Made by a program: the position numbers and the translations under genes. DNA of 64,000 bases from Elusimicrobiota bacterium (GTDB lineage Bacteria > Elusimicrobiota > Elusimicrobia > FEN-1173). A model generated the notes under the pieces. That model ran no database searches, had not been told where the DNA came from, and saw only the letters and a list, made by a program, of their open reading frames with translations. Where the stretch lies: positions 2,108,001-2,172,000 of the forward strand of contig JADKHR010000001.1 in NCBI GenBank assembly GCA_016721625.1, written 5' to 3'. Each line of letters starts with the position of its first letter. The stretch's first letter is position 1. Shown piece by piece: positions 18,214 to 26,975 of this stretch.

Positions 18214-18259
18214 GCGGCGATCGGCGAACAACGGCCATGCGTCCTTCGCTCCCCCCGTT

Positions 18260-19249
18260 ATGAGTTTTCCAAAACGTCGGCTCCGTCGGTTGAGGGCCTC
18301 CCCCGCCGTCCGCCGCCTGGTTCGGGAGACGGCGCTTTATCCCCAGGATTTGGTCCAGCCTTTCTTCGTCCGGCCCGGCCGGGGGGAACGGCGCGCGGTG
18401 CCAAGCATGCCGGGGGTTTTCCAACTTTCCGTCGACCAATTGGTGAAGGAAGCCCGGGAGACGGCGAAATTGGGGATTCCGGCCGTGATCCTTTTTGGGA
18501 TCCCGGAGAAAAAAGATGCGGAGGGGCGGGACGCCTCGGATCCGGACGGGATCGTCCAAAGGGCCGTGCGGGCGGTGAAAGACGCCGTGCCGAATCTCCT
18601 CGTGGTCACCGATCTCTGTCTTTGCGAATACACCGATCATGGACATTGTGGGATTTTGCGCCCCACCGGAGCCGGTCCAGCGATTGATAACGACGCCACG
18701 CTGGAGCGCCTCGCGCAGATCGCCCGCGCGCAGGCAGAGGCGGGCGCCGACTGGGTGGCCCCCTCGGGCATGATGGACGGCGCCGTGGCCGCCATCCGCC
18801 GGGCCTTGGACGATGGCGGAAAACAAGAGATCGCGATCTTGGCCTACGCGGCCAAATACGCCTCGGCTTTCTATGGCCCCTTTCGGGACGCGGCGTCGTC
18901 CGCTCCCGCCTTCGGCGACCGCCGCACTCATCAGATGGACCCCGCCAACGTTCGGGAAGCCCTGCAGGAAGTCTCTTTGGACATTGACGAGGGCGCCGAC
19001 ATGGTGATGGTGAAACCCGCCTTGGCCTACCTGGACGTGATTCGCCGGGTGCGGGATCAGTTCGACGCGCCGGTGGCCGCCTACAACGTGTCCGGCGAAT
19101 ACGCCATGGTGAAAGCCGCCGCGGCCAAAGGCTGGGTGGATGGCGCGAGGGTGATGGAGGAAATTCTTCTTTCGATCAAGCGCGCCGGGGCCGACGTGAT
19201 CCTCACCTACCACGCGCGGGAAATGGCGCGCCGGCTCGCCGATCGATGA
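18260..19249 (+). CDS. hemB: Delta-aminolevulinic acid dehydratase (porphobilinogen synthase)
   Basis: This enzyme condenses two 5-aminolevulinate molecules into porphobilinogen. The 329-residue sequence starts RLRRLRASPAVRRLVRET and shows DLVQPFFVRPG. DLCLCEYTDHGHCGIL carries the three cysteines that bind the catalytic zinc, so this is the Zn-type enzyme. APSGMMDGAV, AYAAKYASAFYGPFRDA with the first active-site Lys, and MVMVKPALAYLD with the Schiff-base Lys follow. Length is normal. It is followed by the MBL-fold gene with an ATGA overlap and then hemL. Confidence 0.95.
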   Translation: MSFPKRRLRRLRASPAVRRLVRETALYPQDLVQPFFVRPGRGERRAVPSMPGVFQLSVDQLVKEARETAKLGIPAVILFGIPEKKDAEGRDASDPDGIVQRAVRAVKDAVPNLLVVTDLCLCEYTDHGHCGILRPTGAGPAIDNDATLERLAQIARAQAEAGADWVAPSGMMDGAVAAIRRALDDGGKQEIAILAYAAKYASAFYGPFRDAASSAPAFGDRRTHQMDPANVREALQEVSLDIDEGADMVMVKPALAYLDVIRRVRDQFDAPVAAYNVSGEYAMVKAAAAKGWVDGARVMEEILLSIKRAGADVILTYHAREMARRLADR

Positions 19250-20109
19250 GGCGGGGTTGGCGGGCGGCCCTCCTCCTTGGCGCCACCGCCTGCGCCCTGC
19301 GGCCTGTGGCGCGCCCGCGGGGGGATCCCGACCTGGGAGTGGACGTGCGGTGGTGGGGGCATTCTTGTTTTTCCATCCGGGACAGCGCGGGCCGGGTTTT
19401 TTTGCTGGACCCCTTCGACGACACCGTGGGATACCCGCCTCCCCGGGTGAAGCCGGACGCGGTGCTGATCACCCACGACCATTTTGATCACAACGCCGTC
19501 CCCCGGGTCCCGGTTTCCGTTCTGGTCCCGGGAGGATCTTCGGCCGCGACCGAGGGCGGGGAATCCCGGCCGGAGCACGAACGACCCGCTCCCAGCCGGC
19601 CGTCTTCCGTCGTTCCTTTCCCGGTCGTTCTGACCACGGGAACGGCAACGGCCGCGGGGATCGAAGTCACTGGGTTACTCGCGGACCACGATGACCAGGG
19701 AGGACGCCGGAACGGAACCACGCGAGTGTATGTGTGGGAAATGGGCGGTCTTCGTTGGGCGCACCTGGGAGACATCGGCCAAAAGGCCCTTCGGCCGGAC
19801 CAAAAGGAAGCGCTCGCCGGCGTGGACGTGCTTTTCATCCCCGTGGGCGGCCGGACGACCGTCGACGCGGCAGGCGCGGCCGGTCTTGTCCGGGAAATTG
19901 GTCCCCGTATCGTCCTGCCGATGCACTTCGGCACGCCGCGTACACGATTTTTTGAGTTCGATCCCTTGCCCCCCTTTTTGATCCTCTTCGAGCGGGTGAA
20001 ACGTCTTCCGCCCGGCAGTTTTCATCTTCGAAAGGCGGACCTCCCGCCCGACACCAACGTCTACGTCCCGGCTTCGCCGGACGATGAGAACGTCAAGGAG
20101 ACCCCGTGA
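19246..20109 (+). CDS. Metallo-beta-lactamase-fold hydrolase, UlaG-like, possibly exported
   Basis: A 287-residue protein with the MBL metal motif LITHDHFDHNAVP near residue 75, a second site AHLGDIGQ, and PMHFGTP near the C-terminus. The order and spacing match the UlaG/RomA-like group, whose known members act on lactones or phosphodiesters. The N-terminus (residues 1-20, with Cys in GATACAL) resembles a weak signal or lipoprotein sequence but does not fit the lipobox well. It is sandwiched by overlaps between hemB and hemL, so it is co-transcribed with haem genes, though no direct role in that pathway is known. The substrate is unknown. Confidence 0.75.
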   Translation: MRRGWRAALLLGATACALRPVARPRGDPDLGVDVRWWGHSCFSIRDSAGRVFLLDPFDDTVGYPPPRVKPDAVLITHDHFDHNAVPRVPVSVLVPGGSSAATEGGESRPEHERPAPSRPSSVVPFPVVLTTGTATAAGIEVTGLLADHDDQGGRRNGTTRVYVWEMGGLRWAHLGDIGQKALRPDQKEALAGVDVLFIPVGGRTTVDAAGAAGLVREIGPRIVLPMHFGTPRTRFFEFDPLPPFLILFERVKRLPPGSFHLRKADLPPDTNVYVPASPDDENVKETP

Positions 20110-21383
20110 ACCGATCCCAAGAATTGTTCCAGCGAGCGAAACAGACCTTTGTGGGGGGCGTGAATTCTCCGGTGCGGGCTTTCCGCGCCGTGGGGGGGAC
20201 GCCCGTGTTCTTCGACCGGGCCAAAGGGTCCAAACTGACGGACGTCGATGGGAACACCTACATCGATTACGTGGGTTCCTGGGGCCCCATGATCCTGGGT
20301 CACGCCCACCCAAAAATCGTGGGCGCCGCCCAACGGGCGCTCAAGAAGGGCAGTTCCTTCGGCGCGCCATCGCCCTTGGAATTGGACCTGGCCGGGCTCG
20401 TGCGGGAAGCCTTCCCCCAGGTGGATCTTCTCCGCTTCACAAGTTCCGGGACGGAGGCGTGTCTCTCGGCGCTCCGCTTGGCCCGGGGGTACACGGGCCG
20501 CCGTTTGATCGTCAAGTTCGCGGGTTGCTACCACGGCCACGGCGACAGTTTGTTGGTGAGCGCCGGAAGCGGCGCCTTGACCCTCGGCCAGCCGACCTCG
20601 GCCGGGGTGCCCAAAGAGCTCGCGCGGCTGACCCTTGTTCTGCCCTACAACGACGCGGCGGCCCTCACCAAGGCCTTCGCCAAGTGGGGGAAAGACATTG
20701 CGGCCGTGATCGTGGAGCCCGTGGCCGGCAACATGGGGGTCGTCGTCCCCTCGGTGGGTTTTTTAGAAGCGCTGGCCCGGGTCCCCCGCCGATACGGAGC
20801 GCTCCTGATCGTCGATGAGGTGATGACGGGGTTCCGTCTGGCCTGGGGCGGGGCCCAGGGGCTGTTTGGAATCCGCGCGGACCTCACCTGTTTCGGAAAA
20901 ATTCTCGGCGGCGGACTGCCGGTGGGCGCCTTGGGCGGATCCCGCCGGGTGATGTCGAAATTGGCGCCTTTGGGGCCGGTCTACCAAGCGGGGACGCTGT
21001 CGGGCAACCCCGTGGCCATGGCGGCCGGCGCGGCGACGCTCTCTCTCTTGAAACGCGAACCGCCGTACAAAGTTCTCCGGGACCGGGCGGATTCTCTCAC
21101 CCACGGTCTCCGCGCCATCGGGCGTAGGCACCGCCGGGACATCACGGTGAACGCCGTGGAATCCATGTTCACGCTGTTTTTCACCAAAGGGCCCGTGACC
21201 GACCTGGCTTCCGCCGAGGGATCCAATACCCGGGACTTCGGCCGATTTTTCCACGGGATGTTGAAACGGGGGATCTACCTGCCCCCGTCCCAATTCGAGG
21301 CCTGTTTCGTCTCCGCCGCCCATTCCCCGGCCGACATCGAGAAAACCCTGGCCGCCGCCGACGCCACCTTTCGGGAGATGTAA
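20106..21383 (+). CDS. hemL: Glutamate-1-semialdehyde 2,1-aminomutase
   Basis: A PLP enzyme that converts glutamate-1-semialdehyde to 5-aminolevulinate. It is 425 residues, the usual size. Motifs in order are FVGGVNSPVRAF, DYVGSWGPMILGHAHP, FTSSGTEACLSALRLARGYTGR, the YHGHGDSLLVSAGSG loop, EPVAGNMG, LIVDEVMTGFRLAWGG, and CFGKILGGGLPVGALGG with the PLP Lys265. The GTG start at 20106 overlaps the preceding TGA. With hemA, hemB, hemC and hemD, the window holds a full set from glutamyl-tRNA to uroporphyrinogen III. Confidence 0.95.
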   Translation: MNRSQELFQRAKQTFVGGVNSPVRAFRAVGGTPVFFDRAKGSKLTDVDGNTYIDYVGSWGPMILGHAHPKIVGAAQRALKKGSSFGAPSPLELDLAGLVREAFPQVDLLRFTSSGTEACLSALRLARGYTGRRLIVKFAGCYHGHGDSLLVSAGSGALTLGQPTSAGVPKELARLTLVLPYNDAAALTKAFAKWGKDIAAVIVEPVAGNMGVVVPSVGFLEALARVPRRYGALLIVDEVMTGFRLAWGGAQGLFGIRADLTCFGKILGGGLPVGALGGSRRVMSKLAPLGPVYQAGTLSGNPVAMAAGAATLSLLKREPPYKVLRDRADSLTHGLRAIGRRHRRDITVNAVESMFTLFFTKGPVTDLASAEGSNTRDFGRFFHGMLKRGIYLPPSQFEACFVSAAHSPADIEKTLAAADATFREM

Positions 21384-21424
21384 AAACCGGCGATCAAGCG
21401 CCCTGAGCGGTTTTGAAGCGGATT

Positions 21425-21448
21425 CCCTCTCCCGCTAGCGGGAGAGGG
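21425..21448. repeat. Perfect 24-bp palindrome (REP-like)
   Basis: CCCTCTCCCGCT is followed immediately by its exact reverse complement. A related, broken copy (CCCTCTCCCGC) lies at 22617-22627, so similar elements flank the ornithine-cyclodeaminase gene. No T-run follows, so a Rho-independent terminator is not supported. A dispersed intergenic repeat is more likely. Confidence 0.55.
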
Positions 21449-21584
21449 GGAGGGGATGTTTTCGACGGAAATCCGTTCCTCATCCGCCGCTTCGCAAGCC
21501 GTTTTGAAACGGAGGAACGAAGGAAGCGGTGTCGGTTGGGCATTGTGAGCGGCAGGTGCGGTCTGTTTCACCGGAGGTGTACCG

Positions 21585-22577
21585 ATGAATATTTTGTGGT
21601 TGTCGGAAAAAGAAGTGGACGGTTTGTTGACGGTGGAGGCGGCGATGCCCCTCGTGGAAGAGGCCTTCGGGCACTTGGCTCGAGGGGAAGCTCAAATGCC
21701 GCCCAAGGTCTATTTGGATTTTGAGGAATACGGGGGAGACCTGCGCGCCATGCCGGCTTATATCCCAAAGATTTCCTGCGCGGGGGGGCGCCCCTTCGCC
21801 GGGGTGAAAGTGGTCAACTCCCATCCCGGCAACCCCAAACGCGGGCTCCCGACGGTGGCCGCAATTTATGTCCTGAACGATCCCGAAACCGGCATGCCTC
21901 TGGCCGTCATGGCCGCCGGGCGGCTCACCGACATCCGCACCGGCGCGGGGGGCGGGTTGGCGGCCAAAACCATGGCCCGGAAAGACTCCACGGTGCTGGG
22001 GTTGGTCGGCGCGGGTCGCCAAGCCGCCACCCAGCTGGCGGCCATCCGACCGCTTTTCCCGTTGAAAGAGGTCCGCGTGGCGGCTTTTACAATGGAAGAG
22101 GCCCAAACCTTTTGCGCCCGCGAAGCTCGGCCGGGGGGCCCCGTTTTTCGCGCGGTGGGGGTCGAAGAAGCCTGCGGGGCCGACATCGTGGTCACGACGA
22201 CGCCGGGCCGGGAGGCGGTGGTCAAATCCGCCTGGATCCGGGAGGGGACCCACATCAACGCCGTCGGGGCCGACGCGCCCGGCAAGCGGGAGCTGGAGGT
22301 GGAGATTTTAAAACGGGCCCGCATCATCGTGGACAGTCCGGAGCAGGCCCTCCATTCCGGCGAAGTCAATACCGGGATCGACGAGGGAACCCTCACCGTT
22401 CGGAACATCGCCGGAAGCCTGGGCGAGGTTTTGATCGGCAAGAAACCCGGCCGCCAATCCGACCGCGACATCACGGTATTCGATTCCACCGGCCTGGCCA
22501 TCCAAGACGTGGCCGTCGCCGGTTGCATCTACCAGCGCGCCCTCCAGTTGAAAAGAGGACTCACGCTGGAGCTATAA
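21585..22577 (+). CDS. Ornithine cyclodeaminase / mu-crystallin family oxidoreductase
   Basis: A 330-residue NAD(P)-dependent protein of the OCD/mu-crystallin/alanine dehydrogenase family. GVKVVNSHPGNPKRGLPTV carries the substrate-binding Lys region, LTDIRTGAGGGLAAKTMAR is the family signature, and VLGLVGAGRQAATQL the Rossmann loop. VVTTTPGREAVV and AVGADAPGKRELEVEIL follow, with DSTGLAIQDVA at the end. Members range from ornithine cyclodeaminase to L-alanine or ketimine reductases, so the substrate cannot be named. It stands alone between two REP-like repeats, with CGGAGG upstream of the ATG. Confidence 0.88.
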   Translation: MNILWLSEKEVDGLLTVEAAMPLVEEAFGHLARGEAQMPPKVYLDFEEYGGDLRAMPAYIPKISCAGGRPFAGVKVVNSHPGNPKRGLPTVAAIYVLNDPETGMPLAVMAAGRLTDIRTGAGGGLAAKTMARKDSTVLGLVGAGRQAATQLAAIRPLFPLKEVRVAAFTMEEAQTFCAREARPGGPVFRAVGVEEACGADIVVTTTPGREAVVKSAWIREGTHINAVGADAPGKRELEVEILKRARIIVDSPEQALHSGEVNTGIDEGTLTVRNIAGSLGEVLIGKKPGRQSDRDITVFDSTGLAIQDVAVAGCIYQRALQLKRGLTLEL

Positions 22578-22616
22578 AGCGATTTTCGCGCATCCTTTTT
22601 CTCTTAGAAGTGGTTT

Positions 22617-22627
22617 CCCTCTCCCGC
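22617..22627. repeat. Partial second copy of the REP-like palindrome
   Basis: CCCTCTCCCGC matches the left arm of the palindrome at 21425. The right arm is degenerate (GCTAGCGAGAAATGCCGTGAGGG nearby is only partly complementary). Confidence 0.35.
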
Positions 22628-22742
22628 GTGTGACCGCGCTAGCGAGAAATGCCGTGAGGGAACGGCCGGGAAAGGGGATTCCCAAACGCTTCCCTGTTGA
22701 ATGATGTTAAGGAAGGGAAAAAACTCCATCAAGGACAAAACC

Positions 22743-23975
22743 ATGCCCGACATTAAACCGTTTCGCGCCTTTGTTTACGGCGAAAAATACCGCAAAGCCA
22801 TTAGACGCCGGGTGTGCCCGCCCTACGACGTGATTTCGCCCGCCGGCCGGGAGGCGTTGATCCAACGGGACCCTTTGAATTTCATACGCGTGGAACTGCC
22901 TGCGGGAGACCCGGCCACCCGCTACGCCGAGGCGGCGAAATGGTGGGCGGACTGGAACGCGAGCGGGGTTTTGCGCCGGGCCCCGACCCCCGCCTTCTAT
23001 GTGTATGAGGCGCGGTTCCGCTCTCCCGTCGACGGCCGCCCGCTGGTCCGGCGCGGATTTTTCGCGGCGCTTAAGGTGGTTCCATGGGGCCAAGGGGTCT
23101 TCCCCCACGAAAAAACCCTGCCCACCGCCAAGGTGGACCGTCTTCTTCTTTTCAAAGCGCTCCGCGCCCAAACGAGCCCCATCCAACTTTTGGTGCGGGA
23201 CTCTTCGGGCCGGATCGAGGCTCTCACCCGCCAACACGCGAAAGGCCGACCCTGGGTTCAATTCAAGGACGAGGCCGGGGTAACCCATCGGGTCTGGGTG
23301 TGGAAAAACGACGCTTCGGCCAAAGAACTCCAACGGCTCTTCGCCAAGTCCCCCTGCGCCATCGCCGACGGCCATCACCGCTACGAAACCGCCCTGGCCT
23401 ACAGCGAATGGGCGCGCCAGGCGTTAAAGAACGGTTCCCCCGCCGCCGACCGGGTCTTGGCTTATTTCTCCTCATCGGACGAAAAGGGTTTGGAGGTCCT
23501 TCCGACCCATCGCGCGGTCCCCTGGGAAAAACGAAAGTTCGTGAACCTGGAGAAATGGGGAACCCTTCACCCCGTCAGCGGATTGAAAGCGCTCAAGACC
23601 CTCACCGACGGGAAGAAAGGGGCGGGTCTCCTGGAGGTCGGGGTTTACCGCGAGGGAAAATATTATCTCTACACTTTCACCAAAATCCCGAAGGAACTTC
23701 TCCGCACCCCCCACGAACGCTTGGCCATGGCCTGCCTCCACGCCGGTCCGCTGAAAGGGTTGGGAAAAGAGGATTTCTTTTTCACCCGCACCCCCGCCGA
23801 AGCCGTTAAAAGCGCTAAAAAAAACAAAGGATGGGCCTTCTTCCTGGCCCCCAACACCGTCCAAGAAGTGTTGGCCGTTTCCACCGCCGGGTTCGTGATG
23901 CCCCCCAAAAGCACCTACTTCTACCCCAAAATCCCCTCCGGCCTCGTCAGCCACTCTCTCCAAGGGAGTCTCTAG
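22743..23975 (+). CDS. DUF1015 family protein
   Basis: A 410-residue cytosolic protein of DUF1015, a family with no established biochemical function. It has the two signatures of the family, an N-terminal PPYDVIS (residue about 25) and the central CAIADGHHRYETALAY. The start is ATG 22743 after AAGGAC, giving MPDIKPFRAFVYGEKY, the usual N-terminus. Family members are often near serine or phosphoserine metabolism genes in other genomes, but nothing here points to that. It is monocistronic, with a degenerate repeat upstream and a 548-base gap downstream. Confidence 0.88.
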   Translation: MPDIKPFRAFVYGEKYRKAIRRRVCPPYDVISPAGREALIQRDPLNFIRVELPAGDPATRYAEAAKWWADWNASGVLRRAPTPAFYVYEARFRSPVDGRPLVRRGFFAALKVVPWGQGVFPHEKTLPTAKVDRLLLFKALRAQTSPIQLLVRDSSGRIEALTRQHAKGRPWVQFKDEAGVTHRVWVWKNDASAKELQRLFAKSPCAIADGHHRYETALAYSEWARQALKNGSPAADRVLAYFSSSDEKGLEVLPTHRAVPWEKRKFVNLEKWGTLHPVSGLKALKTLTDGKKGAGLLEVGVYREGKYYLYTFTKIPKELLRTPHERLAMACLHAGPLKGLGKEDFFFTRTPAEAVKSAKKNKGWAFFLAPNTVQEVLAVSTAGFVMPPKSTYFYPKIPSGLVSHSLQGSL

Positions 23976-24523
23976 AACGCTGAACGTGGCGGGCCCGTCC
24001 AAAAGCCTCCCGCTCATCACCGACGCCAACCTTGAGAAGGCATCCGTCGTTGTCTTCGGGGACATGGTCAATTCCTTTAGAACCAAGATCATAAAACATC
24101 ATATAGGTATTTTTCATGTTTGTGTTATTTATGGGTTCGTGTTATCATACGCGGAGACCCTTTTCGCCGGGATGAACTGGTTTTCAACTTTGTTACAACT
24201 TATTAAGAAGATCTTTCGGTTCGCCGTGCTACCTTATCCCGGTTGAGAGTGAGGGGGAATTCCGCCGAGCCTTTTTGGTGGGGCGGATGGTTAATAAGTT
24301 CATTCCATCCCCACGGAATTCCTCACTGCGCTTCACTCCGCGTATCTGATTCTCGGAGGGCTGTCTCTCGGGGGTAGCCCCTTCCTCGGGGGCGGGGTAC
24401 CCGTGCTTTATGGACAGGATCGTGGGGGGGCCGAACGAAACGATGCCAAACCCTGATCGGCGTTTTCTCGGCAGGAGTCTCCCTTGGATAGGAAACCATT
24501 TTGAGGGGCGTGGCCGATTAAAA
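23976..24523. other. Composition boundary and long gap before the secretion island
   Basis: No gene is supported in these 548 bases. From about 24080 the sequence becomes AT-rich. TTGTGT near 24119 and TATCAT near 24144 could be a promoter. A long imperfect inverted repeat follows at 24248-24327. GC-rich coding style ends before this gap and more AT-rich codon use begins after it, so this may be the left border of an acquired segment. Confidence 0.4.
24248..24327. repeat. Long nested inverted repeat, hairpin or MITE-like
   Basis: The outer arms AGTGAGGGGGAATTCCG (24248-24264) and CGGAATTCCTCACT (24314-24327) pair with one 3-base bulge. Inside, GGATGG (24285-24290) pairs with CCATCC (24305-24310) around a 14-base AT-rich loop. 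It could fold as a structured leader RNA or be a small non-coding mobile element. No T-run for termination is seen. Confidence 0.5.
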
Positions 24524-25843
24524 ATGAAGTGGTCAAAAAAGATCATTCAAGAATGTTCAAGGCGGGGTCTGTGGGGTTTGCCCCTCTTTTGGGCGGTTCT
24601 CCCCTTAGGGGTTGTCACGGTTCTTGCCGACGCGGAGGAACCTGTTTCGACGGGTACCCTAAGCCTGGCGAACAGTATTGCTTGTGCCTTGGAGAATAAC
24701 CCGGAAATCCAAATGGCGATTCGGGGAATGGAGGAAGCGAAGTCTCGGTTCGAGGAACGCAAGACCAAAAACTTCCCTAGGCTCCTGGCCCAGGCGGACC
24801 TTGAAAGAGGAAGCGGGCCGGCGAGCGATGCTCTCAATTTCAACCAGGCGAGATTGTCCCTGATCCAGCCTCTCTATACAGGGGGGCGGATTCGGGGAGA
24901 AGTCAATAAAAACCAAGCCCTTCTAGGTTCGGCCCGAAGCGAAGTGCAAGAGATAAGGAATGACATCGTTTCCCTTGTTAAGCGGACGTACTTTGAAATT
25001 CTTGCAACGCGCCAAATCGTGGAGGTCCTGCGCGAGGGCATCGTTCAGTTGGAGAAGGACCACGCGCTGGTGGAAAACCGACTCAAGGCCCGATCGGTCA
25101 TTCCCTTGGATCTCTTGAGAACCGAAGCCGCCCTTTCGCATCAAAAGCAAGACTTGATTGAAGCCCAGTCCGCACAAAGGCTTGCCGAAATAAAGTTCAA
25201 CCGCCTCCTGGGCCGGGACCCTCAGGAGTCCGTCCAATTGGAAGATCCCGGGCCGCTTCCTGCCGGAGATTTGGAACCGTTGGAGGAATACCTGCATCGG
25301 GCAGAAGTCCATCGCGGTGCGCTCTCTTAATCCCAGGAGGATTTGACCGCCGCTAAAATGGAAATAATTATTGCCCGCGCAGAGAATAGGCCGCATGTGG
25401 TTGTGCAAGGTAATTTCGGATACAGCGGCCGCCAATTGTCTTCCCTGGAACAAGACCTGAGCGGACAGCTAAACGCTGTCCTACCGCTCTGGTTCGCCGG
25501 CGAATCGAGGCACAGAGTTGGACAGGCCCAATCCGTCCTGGAACAGACGAGAATCTTCGCGGATGAAACCCGGAAACGGGTGGAGGACGACGTAACCGAA
25601 GCCTATCTCACCGTTCTCTCGGCCCGCGCTAGGCGGGAAATGGCCAACCGAGTTCTCGAATCCGGGGAAGAGGGCCGACGGGTCGTCGAGGTCCTTTATC
25701 GGGAGGGAACGGCCACGACAGAGGACCTCCTAAACGCCCTGTCGGATTGGATCAAGGCCAGAATCGACCGCATCCGAGCAAATGTCGGACTGCTCGTCTC
25801 AATTGGAAAACTGGAGCGGTCCGTGGGCGGAACATCGCAGTAG
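24524..25843 (+). CDS. tolC: TolC-like outer-membrane efflux protein, interrupted by an in-frame stop
   Basis: An outer-membrane factor of the TolC family that should form the exit duct of a tripartite exporter. ATG 24524 gives a signal peptide (LPLFWAVLPLGVVTVLADA). The first OEP repeat contains SLANSIACALENNPEIQMA and the second AKMEIIIARAENRPHVVVQG; both have the long amphipathic helices of the family. The frame is open except for a TAA at 25328-25330, after HRGALS. Coding similarity resumes at once in the same frame (SQEDLTAAKM) and runs to 25843. Without the stop it would be about 439 residues, a normal size. A nonsense mutation or base error is likely. HlyD follows 11 bases later. Confidence 0.78.
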
Positions 25844-25854
25844 CTGGGAGGGCT

Positions 25855-26970
25855 ATGACGAACACAACGAACGGTAGGGAACAATTGGAGGAGAGGGCCC
25901 GGGCCCTTGAAGAGCGGGAGAAAAAACTTTCCACCCTCCAAGAGAGTTTCGAATCACTGATTCCTTTTTTGCGAGAGGATAAGCGGGCGGGGCATGACAT
26001 CCCGGATATCCGCGAAAGCATGGACGGTGTCCGTCCGGAGGAAACAATCCGCCCCGGGCTCTCACCGGGTCGGCGACTCGGATTAAAATTTCTCGTCGCC
26101 ATCGCTGTGGCGGCCCTCCTGTTCGTCAAATTCCCATGGACATTGGACGTCCAGGGCGAAGCCCGCCCCTCAACCCGCGCCGTGATCAAAGCCCCTTTCG
26201 ATGGGGTGTTGGAGGATATCCGTTTTCCTTCCGGAGCACACGTCCGGTCCGGGGACCTCCTGGCCCACATTCGAAGCGCCGACTGGCGGACGGAACTGGA
26301 AAAGAAACGGGAACAGATCCGTGTCGTCTTACGCCAAGAAGCCCTTCGGCGGGAGGATGCCCTTCGGCTGGAAGAAATTTACGAACGGACCAAGCGACTA
26401 TTTGAAGACCACGTCGTCCCTGCTGTGGATTTGGACCGCGCGGACGGGGATCGCCGCCTGGCTTGGATCCAGAGAGGGGAACTGGAGATAGGTAGGAAGG
26501 AGCTGGAAGCCCAAGAAGCCCACCTTCACGACATGATCTCCCGCGCGGAATTGCGGTCGCCCACTGCGGGCGTCATCGTCACCCAGAACTTGACCGAGAA
26601 AAGAGGTGTATTCTTTGAGACAGGAGACAGTCTTTTCGAGGTCGCTGATCTGAGTCATTTTGTGATTGAAGCGATGGTGCCGGAGAAGCGCCTGTCTCAA
26701 GTCAAAGTGGGTCAAAGAGCCAGGGTCCGACTTGAATCTCATGCACGCTGGTTTGAAGGAGCGGTGGCCGGCTTGGCGGATTATTCCGGGAAACCTTTAA
26801 GGACACTCGATGAAGTGCTGGCGGAGGGTGGCAATTTCAAGAAGGGCATCATCGTCCGCATTGAATTTCGAGATCCACCGAAGGACATTAAATACGGTAT
26901 GGATGCCCGCGTGAAAATTCGTTGTCCTCGGGAGAGCCTGTTGAGGAAGCTTTTCGGCGGAGATGATTAA
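25855..26970 (+). CDS. HlyD-family periplasmic adaptor protein
   Basis: A 371-residue membrane-fusion protein linking an inner-membrane partner to TolC. Residues 5-40 form a charged cytoplasmic coiled coil (EERARALEEREKKL). One TM segment, FLVAIAVAALLFVKFPW, lies near residue 85. APFDGVLEDIRFPSGAHVRSG is the first lipoyl half-motif, followed by a helical hairpin and the second half with LRSPTAGVIV. The C-terminal beta-barrel includes VKVGQRARVRLES. The ATG follows GGGAGGG. Unlike most family members it has no ABC, MFS or RND gene beside it; the next gene is an OpgH-like glycosyltransferase. That is reminiscent of synthase-coupled adaptors such as Alg44, which is an inference. Confidence 0.85.
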   Translation: MTNTTNGREQLEERARALEEREKKLSTLQESFESLIPFLREDKRAGHDIPDIRESMDGVRPEETIRPGLSPGRRLGLKFLVAIAVAALLFVKFPWTLDVQGEARPSTRAVIKAPFDGVLEDIRFPSGAHVRSGDLLAHIRSADWRTELEKKREQIRVVLRQEALRREDALRLEEIYERTKRLFEDHVVPAVDLDRADGDRRLAWIQRGELEIGRKELEAQEAHLHDMISRAELRSPTAGVIVTQNLTEKRGVFFETGDSLFEVADLSHFVIEAMVPEKRLSQVKVGQRARVRLESHARWFEGAVAGLADYSGKPLRTLDEVLAEGGNFKKGIIVRIEFRDPPKDIKYGMDARVKIRCPRESLLRKLFGGDD

Positions 26971-26975
26971 TTCGG

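Noticed and set aside
21390..21470. Rho-independent terminator after hemL
   Set aside because: The perfect palindrome has no T-run after it and a related copy lies elsewhere, so a dispersed repeat is the better call.
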